Origin: Verrucomicrobiales bacterium
GTDB taxonomy: Bacteria > Verrucomicrobiota > Verrucomicrobiia > Verrucomicrobiales > SLCJ01
DNA length: 5,998 nt
Direction of reading: 5' to 3'
NCBI GenBank assembly: GCA_007125835.1
Contig: SLCJ01000207.1
Coordinates: forward strand, 1 to 5,998
How positions within the stretch are numbered: position 1 is the stretch's first letter; every line of letters starts with the position of its first letter. Positions 1-5,464 of the stretch are shown in pieces. The position numbers were made by a program, and so were the translations under genes. The notes under the pieces are model-generated. The model did no database searches. It was given only the letters and a program-made list of their open reading frames with translations, and was not told the origin of the DNA.

Positions 1-341
1 AGCAGCCGATGCAGCGACTCCCGCTTCACTTTGCAACGCACCTTCGAAATCACGTTGTCCTGGCGGCGCTTAATTTCGAAGAACAAGGGTGTCGTCCCCT
101 CCTGCTCGTAGTAGCGGATGCGCAGCTTGTGGCGGTTTTTGTCGCCGTTGATCGTGTGCATGTAGAGGTCGAGCATCTCCGAATCCAAATACAGGCTGTG
201 CACCGGATACGAAAGGCTCTCGAACCGCCTGCCAAACTCATCCAACTCCAAATACGCCGAGACAAAATCCCGGATGGCCAGCGCCCTGTCCTCCGGAATG
301 ATGTACTTGAATTCAAATCTCTGCTGTTGAACCCTGTCCAT
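1..341 (-). CDS. VTC domain-containing protein (polyphosphate polymerase-like), N-terminal half, cut by window edge
   Basis: The minus strand encodes 113 uninterrupted codons from an ATG at 341-339, running off the left edge. The reading has the hallmarks of the VTC fold (triphosphate tunnel metalloenzyme superfamily): RFEFKY near residues 8-13, SLYLDS at 49-54, the basic strand KLRIRYY at 72-78 and FFEIKRR at 87-93, followed by K100. Alternating basic residues on such strands line the tunnel that binds nucleotide and polyphosphate in yeast Vtc4, which makes polyphosphate from ATP. Bacterial members are usually about twice this length, so roughly half is missing, including the later acidic metal-binding residues. 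Polymerase activity is therefore inferred only from the family. No signal peptide or membrane segment is visible. The start was chosen because homology begins within ten residues of this ATG; no Shine-Dalgarno sequence precedes it. It diverges from katG. Family assignment is fairly sure, exact role is not. Confidence 0.82.
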   Translation of the reverse strand, partial: MDRVQQQRFEFKYIIPEDRALAIRDFVSAYLELDEFGRRFESLSYPVHSLYLDSEMLDLYMHTINGDKNRHKLRIRYYEQEGTTPLFFEIKRRQDNVISKVRCKVKRESLHRL

Positions 342-655
342 GAGAGTGGGCAGTGCCGATACCCGACCAAGGCGGCACGAGCATTCGCGCCACAGTAAGG
401 TGAGGAAACGGCAGCCGCCATTCGTGTTCTTTCAATGACAAAAGAGCCCATGTTTGTGAGGACTGCAAGTGAATTTGACAATTTCGTCACAAAGCGCCGA
501 CATCACAGCGTCCGTGTCGGCGACCTCGGGCGGAGCATCCCAAGGTGGACAAACTTGCGAAGGAGGCGAACTTACGCGCCGGGGGAATCCAGCCCCGCCC
601 GGCAGACGTAAGACTGCCCGATTTACCAGCAACCCATCCCAAAGCAACCCATCCC
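342..655. other. Divergent intergenic region between VTC gene and katG
   Basis: These 314 bases hold no convincing protein gene; the short open frames in it read as random or as in-frame extensions of katG. It must carry the promoters of both divergent genes. Visible items are a TTGACA hexamer at 475-480, a 7-bp inverted repeat at 453-459 and 487-493, AAGGAGG at 560-566, and a 15-bp tandem duplication at 628-656. No good -10 hexamer is seen 16-18 bp from the TTGACA, and no clear promoter for the minus-strand gene was found, so promoter positions remain uncertain. Confidence 0.7.
453..493. promoter_or_regulatory. Candidate promoter/operator element for the divergent pair
   Basis: TTTGTGA at 453-459 and TCACAAA at 487-493 are perfect inverted repeats 27 bases apart. 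Between them lies TTGACA (475-480), a perfect match to the sigma-70 -35 consensus for katG. Its complement overlaps as TTGTCA (481-476 on the minus strand), five of six matches, facing the VTC gene. The -10 positions at normal spacing match poorly on both strands (CGACAT toward katG, CACAAA toward VTC). katG genes are commonly under peroxide-sensing regulators such as OxyR or Fur/PerR-family proteins, but this site was not matched to any of their consensus sequences. Treat it as a position to test rather than a defined operator. Confidence 0.25.
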
Positions 656-656
656 A
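628..656 (+). repeat. Short tandem duplication (15-bp period) abutting the katG start codon
   Basis: AGCAACCCATCCCA occurs at 628-641 and again at 643-656, separated by one A, so the period is 15 bp. The last A of the second copy is the first base of the katG ATG. The period is a multiple of three and the upstream frame is open, so read in the katG frame it would encode ATHPK then ATHP just before the Met. It takes the place where a ribosome binding site would be expected. Confidence 0.8.
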
Positions 657-2830
657 TGTCAGACGAAGCCAAATGCCCATTTCTCCACGGCGGAACCAAC
701 GGCCCCTCCAACCGCGACTGGTGGCCCAATCAGCTCAACCTCTCCATCCTGCGCCAGCACTCCTCTCTGGCCAACCCCATGGAGCCCGACTTCGACTACG
801 CCGCTGAGTTCAAGTCCCTCGACCTCGATGCCGTCAAAAAGGATCTCGAAACCCTCATGACCGACTCGCAGGATTGGTGGCCAGCAGACTTCGGACACTA
901 CGGCCCGCTTTTCATCCGCATGGCCTGGCACGCCGCCGGCACCTACCGCACCGCCGACGGACGCGGCGGCGGCGGCACCGGCTCCCAGCGCTTCGCCCCG
1001 CTCAACAGTTGGCCCGACAACGGCAACCTCGACAAAGCCCGCCGCCTCCTCTGGCCAATCAAACAAAAATACGGACGCAAAATCTCGTGGGCCGACCTCC
1101 TGATCCTCGTCGGCAATGTCGCCCTCGAATCCATGGGCTTCAAAACCTTCGGCTTCGGCGGCGGACGAAAAGACATCTGGCAGCCCGAGGAGGATATCTA
1201 CTGGGGTGCCGAAAGTGAGTGGCTCGGCGACAAGCGCTACTCCGGCGACCGCGAACTCGAAAATCCCCTCGCCGCCGTGCAGATGGGCCTCATTTACGTC
1301 AACCCAGAAGGCCCCAACGGCAATCCCGACCCCATCGCCGCTGCCAAGGACATCCGAGAAACTTTCGCCCGCATGGCGATGAACGACGAGGAAACCGTGG
1401 CCCTGATCGCCGGTGGCCACACCTTCGGCAAGTGCCACGGAGCCGGCGATGCCGCGCACGTCGGTCCCGAGCCCGAAGCCGCTCCGCTCGAAGCCCAGGG
1501 CCTCGGCTGGCTCAGTTCCCATGGCTCCGGCAAAGGCACCGACACCATCACCAGTGGACTCGAAGTCACCTGGACGCAGACGCCGGCCCAATGGAGCAAC
1601 TACTATTTTGAGAACCTTTTCAACTATGAGTGGGAACTCGCCAAAAGCCCGGCAGGTGCCTGGCAATGGGTGGCCAAAGACGCCGAAGCCGTGATCCCCG
1701 ACGCTGCCGATCCGGAGAAAAAGCACCTGCCAACCATGCTCACCACGGACTTGTCGCTGCGCTTCGACCCGGCCTACGAAAAAATCTCACGCCGCTTCCT
1801 CGAAAACCCCGATGAATTCGCCGACGCCTTCGCCCGCGCCTGGTTCAAACTGACCCACCGCGACATGGGACCCAAGGCCTGCTACCTCGGCCCCGAAGTG
1901 CCAGCCGAAGATCTGATCTGGCAGGATCCCGTGCCCGCCTGCGACCACCCGCTGGTGGACGAAGCCGACATCGCCAGCCTCAAGGCGTGCATCCTCGACT
2001 CCGGCCTCACCATCTCCGAACTCGTCTCCACCGCCTGGGCCTCCGCCTCCACATTCCGTGGGTCCGACAAGCGCGGCGGAGCCAACGGTGCCCGCATCCG
2101 CCTCGCCCCGCAGAAATTTTGGGCCGTCAACCAACCCGCACAGCTCGCCAAGGTGATTTCCGCGCTGGAAGAAATCCAATCCGCCTTCAACAACTCCGCC
2201 ACCGACGGCAAAAAGGTCTCGCTCGCTGACCTGATCGTCCTCGGCGGGTGCGCCGCTATCGAACAGGCCGCCAAAGCAGCCGGCCACGAACTCACCGTCC
2301 CCTTCTCCCCGGGACGCACCGACGCCACCCAGGAGCAGACCGACGTCGACTCCTTCGCCGCGCTCGAACCCATCGCAGACGGTTTCCGCAACTACCAGAA
2401 GGCCAAATACACCACGCCCGCCGAAGCCCTGCTGGTCGATAAAGCCCAGCTGCTCACTCTCACCGCCCCGGAAATGACCGTCCTCGTCGGCGGCCTGCGC
2501 GTGCTCGCCACCAATGCAGACGGCTCCTGCCACGGCGTCTTCACCAACCGCCCGGGCACCCTCACCCCGGACTTTTTCACCAACCTCCTCGATATGGGTG
2601 TGGAGTGGAAGCCCGTCTCCCCAGGCGAAGATGTCTTCGAAGCCCGCGACCGCAACACCGGCGAAATCAAATGGTCCGGCACCCGCGTCGACCTCGTCTT
2701 CGGCTCCAACTCCGAACTGCGCGCACTCGCCGAAGTCTACGCCTGCGCTGATGCCGGGGAAAAATTCCTCCGCGACTTCGTCGCCGCCTGGAACAAGGTC
2801 ATGAACCTCGACCGCTTCGACCTCGCCTGA
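656..2830 (+). CDS. katG: Catalase-peroxidase KatG
   Basis: This 724-residue haem enzyme breaks down hydrogen peroxide to water and oxygen and also acts as a broad peroxidase, normally in the cytoplasm. The length fits the family (about 720-750). Numbered from the ATG at 656, the distal pocket is R88, W91 and H92 (RMAWHAAGTYR). Y214 and M240 complete the Trp-Tyr-Met crosslink needed for catalase activity. H255 (GGHTFGKCHGAG) is the proximal haem ligand, with W306 and D365 completing the proximal triad. The mobile Arg is R402 (THRDMGP), and S300 corresponds to the isoniazid-related Ser315 of the tuberculosis enzyme. The C-terminal half (from about 420) is the non-haem duplicate domain. The start at 656 is preferred because SDEAKCPFLHG matches the usual KatG beginning. 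An open in-frame extension reaches a GTG at 545 but looks non-conserved. No Shine-Dalgarno precedes 656. No signal peptide is seen. It appears monocistronic. Confidence 0.97.
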   Translation: MSDEAKCPFLHGGTNGPSNRDWWPNQLNLSILRQHSSLANPMEPDFDYAAEFKSLDLDAVKKDLETLMTDSQDWWPADFGHYGPLFIRMAWHAAGTYRTADGRGGGGTGSQRFAPLNSWPDNGNLDKARRLLWPIKQKYGRKISWADLLILVGNVALESMGFKTFGFGGGRKDIWQPEEDIYWGAESEWLGDKRYSGDRELENPLAAVQMGLIYVNPEGPNGNPDPIAAAKDIRETFARMAMNDEETVALIAGGHTFGKCHGAGDAAHVGPEPEAAPLEAQGLGWLSSHGSGKGTDTITSGLEVTWTQTPAQWSNYYFENLFNYEWELAKSPAGAWQWVAKDAEAVIPDAADPEKKHLPTMLTTDLSLRFDPAYEKISRRFLENPDEFADAFARAWFKLTHRDMGPKACYLGPEVPAEDLIWQDPVPACDHPLVDEADIASLKACILDSGLTISELVSTAWASASTFRGSDKRGGANGARIRLAPQKFWAVNQPAQLAKVISALEEIQSAFNNSATDGKKVSLADLIVLGGCAAIEQAAKAAGHELTVPFSPGRTDATQEQTDVDSFAALEPIADGFRNYQKAKYTTPAEALLVDKAQLLTLTAPEMTVLVGGLRVLATNADGSCHGVFTNRPGTLTPDFFTNLLDMGVEWKPVSPGEDVFEARDRNTGEIKWSGTRVDLVFGSNSELRALAEVYACADAGEKFLRDFVAAWNKVMNLDRFDLA

Positions 2831-2870
2831 TTTTCGCTGCTCTTATAGAGGGAAAGATCAAAAAATCGAG

Positions 2871-2906
2871 CCGCCATCCCTGAGGCAGTGCCTCCAGGGA
2901 TGGCGG
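2871..2906. terminator. Strong hairpin downstream of katG, candidate transcription terminator
   Basis: CCGCCATCCCTG (2871-2882) pairs perfectly with CAGGGATGGCGG (2895-2906). Inside it AGGC (2883-2886) pairs with GCCT (2890-2893) around an AGT loop, with one bulged C at 2894, giving 16 base pairs in all. It lies 40 bases after the katG stop codon, a usual place for a terminator or a 3'-end stabilising stem. On the plus strand no T-run follows. A run of six A lies at 2860-2865, so on the minus strand the hairpin is followed, after five bases, by six T. It may end transcripts coming from the right, act in both directions, or only protect the katG mRNA end. Confidence 0.45.
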
Positions 2907-3038
2907 TGTCGGGGATGCCCCTGCACAGGACGCCCGGTCCCGGCTCTTTCGTGGCTGCGATCATTGGCCGCAGTCGAGGATGGGATGCGAATGATGCAGA
3001 GCGAATGCACCTGCCCATTCCCTCCGTATCCGCACCGG

Positions 3039-3062
3039 CCAAGGAAGGTTCGCCTCCCTTGG
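3039..3062. other. Intergenic hairpin with four-base loop
   Basis: CCAAGGAAGG (3039-3048) and CCTCCCTTGG (3053-3062) flank TTCG. As plus-strand RNA the stem has nine pairs, one A-C mismatch and a UUCG loop closed by G-C. As minus-strand RNA the mismatch becomes a G-U wobble, so all ten positions pair around CGAA. It is part of the structured segment after katG. Its function is unknown. Confidence 0.5.
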
Positions 3063-3136
3063 AGCCCGTCACTCTCAAGCAGCGAGGTCTTTCGACAAAC
3101 TAGGGGCATTACAACATCGCCCGAGAATACGGGAAA

Positions 3137-3173
3137 AAAGCAAAAGGGAAAAAGCAAAAGAAAGCAAAAGGGA
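3137..3173. repeat. A/G-rich tract with three copies of AAAGCAAAAG
   Basis: The 10-mer AAAGCAAAAG is found at 3137-3146, 3151-3160 and 3161-3170. The first and third copies extend to AAAGCAAAAGGGA, giving a 24-bp period between them. The surrounding tract from 3131 to 3173 is almost all purine on the plus strand, in sharp contrast with the C-rich genes on both sides. It lies about 140 bases before the next start codon. The repeated A-runs could stiffen or bend the DNA, or form an unstructured purine-rich leader if transcribed; neither is shown. Confidence 0.7.
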
Positions 3174-3261
3174 CAGGCCCAGAACCCAAAATTACTTGCA
3201 GTGCTTTCCGGCGTGGCAGCAGCCCGGACAGTGTCGCGTCACCATCGCGCCCACCCACAAC

Positions 3262-3278
3262 CCACCGTATTTCGGTGG
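3262..3278 (+). other. Small hairpin upstream of the Aas-like gene
   Basis: CCACCG (3262-3267) and CGGTGG (3273-3278) pair perfectly around a TATTT loop, 32 bases before the ATG at 3311. If the promoter lies upstream of it, this stem would be in the mRNA leader and could affect translation. It overlaps the C-rich stretch 3250-3266. It has no T-run and so is not a terminator. Confidence 0.4.
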
Positions 3279-3310
3279 ACAAGCCAAGGCCCACGAACTA
3301 CGTGTAAGCC

Positions 3311-5464
3311 ATGAAAAACGCAAAACTCCACGGCAGCGAGCACCTCAAGACGGAGGGCGCGTTGATCGTTCCCAGCCGTTCCGGTTTCGACACCCTCCTG
3401 GCGCTGGAAGAACACCTCTCCGGGCGACCCCTGCTCTATCTCGTCGAGGAAAGCGATCGTCGCGAAGCCCTCCTGGAATCCCATCTCGGACGCGAGGGAG
3501 TGAAAACCGCACGCTTCCGAGCGGGCGCCGAATCGGCGCAGAAAGCCCTCGATGCCGCCCGCTCGCATGCGGCGCAAGGCGGCTTGGTCATCTATGTGGC
3601 GGCTCCGGTTCGCGCACGGCGTGGGTCCTTGCTCCACGCCCGGGCGGACGGCCTTCGCACCGCTCTTGAATCGGGCCTGCCGGTGCTGCCGCTTTTCGTT
3701 TCGCGTCCGCGGGAGGAGCTGACCTCCCTCGACAAAGCCTCCGATTACCCGGAAACGGAGCTTTTCCTCGGCGCGCCGCTGCCCGGCGACCCGCCGGTGC
3801 CCGCCACCTTGATCCAGGGCCTCTCCGCCCTCTCGGCAGAGGCTTTCTCGCAACGCCCGCTGCTCCGCCGCCATTTGGGACGGTGCCTGCTCGAAGGACT
3901 CAAACGCCACGGCAGCCAGGCCGGCTTGGTCGATGGCATGGATGGCTCACGCCTCGGCTACGACCGCGTTCTGGCCGCCGCCATTGCCTTCTCCTTTCGC
4001 ATCCGCGAACTCACGAAACAACCCCGCCTCGGTATCATCCTGCCGCCGGGACGCGCCGCCTTCATCGCCAACATCGCCACCATCTTCGCCGGAAAAGTGC
4101 CGGTAAACCTCAATTACACCGCCGGACGCGAACAGGTGGAATCCTCCATCCGCCAATCCGGCATCGACCGCTTCCTCACCGTCGACCCCTTCGTGCGCCG
4201 CATGCAGCGCTTCCCCTGGCCACCCAACCGCGACCTGGTTTTCCTCGAACGCGAATTGCCGCCGATGAAAGGCAAAATTGCCCGCTGGCTGGTATTGTCC
4301 AAATTGCTGCCCGTCGGCCTGCTCGCGAAATGGCTCAATCTGCCCGAGGAAGGCGACGAAGCCGAGGCCGTGCTGCTTTTCACCAGCGGCAGCTCCGGAG
4401 ATCCGAAGGGCGTGCCCCTCAGCCACCGCAACACCCTCGGCAACACAGCCCAATTCGCCGCGCGCCTGAACCTCGAATCCGGCGACAGCCTGCTCGGGTG
4501 CCTGCCGCTGTTTCACAGCTTCGGCTGCACCGTCACCCTGTGGTATCCCGCCATCGAGGGTGTGAGCCTTGTTACCTTCCCCAGCCCGCTCGAGGTGGAG
4601 AAACTGGCGGGCCTGATCGAAGAACACGAGATCAGCTTGCTGCTGGCCACACCCACCTTTCTGCGCGGCTACCTCCGCAAGGCCAAGCCCGATCAACTCA
4701 AGGCTCTTAAACTGGTTGTCACCGGCGCGGAAAAACTGCCGTCCAGTCTCGCCGAGTCGTTCGAAAAACGGTTCGGCAAAAAGGTGATGGAAGGCTACGG
4801 CCTCACCGAAACCAGCCCCGTCACCAATTTCAACCTACCCGACGCCGAACCCAGTGGCGACGGCACGCCCTTCCTGCCCTCCCACCGCCCGGGCTCCGTT
4901 GGCCAGCTCGTGCCCGGCCTGGCCATCAAAGTCACCGACCCCGACTCCGACGCCCCGATCCCTCCCGACCAGCGCGGCGTGCTCTGGTTCAAGGGCGCAA
5001 ACGTTTTCGGCGGCTACCTCGGCTGGGGCGACCGCAACCGCGAAATCCTCGAAGACGGCTGGCTGCGCACCGGCGATCTCGGCCGCCTCGACGACGACGG
5101 CTTCCTCTTCATCGAAGGCCGCCTCTCGCGCTTTTCGAAGATCGGCGGCGAAATGGTGCCCCACGAAAAAGTCGAAGAAGCCATCGTCCGCGCCCTCGGC
5201 TTGGAAAACGACGACACCCGCCGCCTCGTCGTCATGGGCGTGCCCGACTCCGCCAAAGGCGAGGCCCTCGTCCTGCTCTGCACACTCGACGACGACGACG
5301 GCCCCGGCATCGACCTCGACGCCCTGCGCAAAAAACTCCTCGACAGTGGCATGTCCGCTCTCTGGATCCCGCGCCGCGTAATCAATGTCTCCGAAGTGCC
5401 CGTGCTCGCCTCCGGGAAACTCGACCTAAAATCCTGCCAACAGCTCGCACGTGACCAAGGGTGA
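3311..5464 (+). CDS. Aas-like protein: degenerate acyltransferase-like domain fused to AMP-forming acyl-ACP/acyl-CoA synthetase
   Basis: The C-terminal part (about 215-717) is an ANL-superfamily adenylating enzyme closest in pattern to the synthetase half of E. coli Aas, which activates fatty acids with ATP for transfer to lysophospholipid. Visible motifs are LFTSGSSGDPKG (357-368, phosphate loop), LPLFHSFG (398-405), TGAEKL (471-476), GYGLTETSP (495-503), GWLRTGD with D589, the hinge region GRLSRFSKIGGEMV (603-616) and the catalytic lysine K703 in ASGK. The N-terminal 210 residues align in outline with the PlsC-type half of Aas (LIVPSRSGFD at 18-27, GSL near 105-107, LPVLPLFV at 123-130). 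However, the HX4D histidine and the FPEG block are not there. No membrane-transporter domain is fused. The ATG at 3311 is the first possible start because an in-frame TAA lies at 3305-3307; no Shine-Dalgarno is seen. It overlaps the next gene by 14 bp. The ligase call is sure, its substrate is not. Confidence 0.9.
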   Translation: MKNAKLHGSEHLKTEGALIVPSRSGFDTLLALEEHLSGRPLLYLVEESDRREALLESHLGREGVKTARFRAGAESAQKALDAARSHAAQGGLVIYVAAPVRARRGSLLHARADGLRTALESGLPVLPLFVSRPREELTSLDKASDYPETELFLGAPLPGDPPVPATLIQGLSALSAEAFSQRPLLRRHLGRCLLEGLKRHGSQAGLVDGMDGSRLGYDRVLAAAIAFSFRIRELTKQPRLGIILPPGRAAFIANIATIFAGKVPVNLNYTAGREQVESSIRQSGIDRFLTVDPFVRRMQRFPWPPNRDLVFLERELPPMKGKIARWLVLSKLLPVGLLAKWLNLPEEGDEAEAVLLFTSGSSGDPKGVPLSHRNTLGNTAQFAARLNLESGDSLLGCLPLFHSFGCTVTLWYPAIEGVSLVTFPSPLEVEKLAGLIEEHEISLLLATPTFLRGYLRKAKPDQLKALKLVVTGAEKLPSSLAESFEKRFGKKVMEGYGLTETSPVTNFNLPDAEPSGDGTPFLPSHRPGSVGQLVPGLAIKVTDPDSDAPIPPDQRGVLWFKGANVFGGYLGWGDRNREILEDGWLRTGDLGRLDDDGFLFIEGRLSRFSKIGGEMVPHEKVEEAIVRALGLENDDTRRLVVMGVPDSAKGEALVLLCTLDDDDGPGIDLDALRKKLLDSGMSALWIPRRVINVSEVPVLASGKLDLKSCQQLARDQG

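Larger units (their letters stand above)
2831..3310. other. Long structured intergenic region with no supported protein gene
   Basis: The 480 bases between katG and the Aas-like gene contain only short open frames on either strand with arginine-, proline- or phenylalanine-rich low-complexity readings, non-ATG starts, and no recognisable family. In order it holds an A-run (2860-2865), a large hairpin (2871-2906), a stretch with several smaller inverted repeats (2907-3080), an A/G-rich tract with repeated 10-mers (3131-3173), a run of C-triplets (3250-3266) and a 6-bp hairpin (3262-3278). The third-position C bias of the flanking genes is absent. No clear promoter for the downstream gene was found. 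Confidence 0.7.

Noticed and set aside
9..398. A 129-codon plus-strand frame near the left edge
   Set aside because: It is the complement of the VTC-domain gene, whose minus-strand reading carries the KLRIRYY and FFEIKRR signatures. The plus reading has no recognisable features.
545..655. A longer katG beginning at the GTG at 545
   Set aside because: The added 37 residues lack KatG-family features and include the tandem-repeat peptide, whereas the Met at 656 gives the usual KatG start and length.
659..1726. A 355-codon open frame on the minus strand across katG
   Set aside because: It is antisense to a fully supported KatG and reads as Gly/Ala/Val/Glu-rich low-complexity sequence, a by-product of G+C-rich codons with C in the third position.
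2888..3103. A 71-codon plus-strand frame in the gap after katG
   Set aside because: It starts with GTG inside the hairpin loop, has no ribosome binding site, and resembles no family I can name. It could be part of a repeat that recurs as spurious small genes, but this cannot be shown here.
3120..3139. CCCG/CGGG stem followed by a run of six A as a terminator
   Set aside because: The stem has only four pairs, and the run after it is A rather than T on the plus strand. On the minus strand the T-run comes before the stem.
2858..3157. A 99-codon minus-strand frame in the gap after katG
   Set aside because: It starts with TTG in the A/G tract, begins with low-complexity Phe/Pro residues, spans the hairpins, and has no recognisable domain. 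The hairpin lies inside it and so cannot be its terminator.
3239..3910. A 223-codon minus-strand frame across the start of the Aas-like gene
   Set aside because: It shows no family motif and lies opposite the supported gene. The plus-strand reading joins continuously to a clear synthetase domain.
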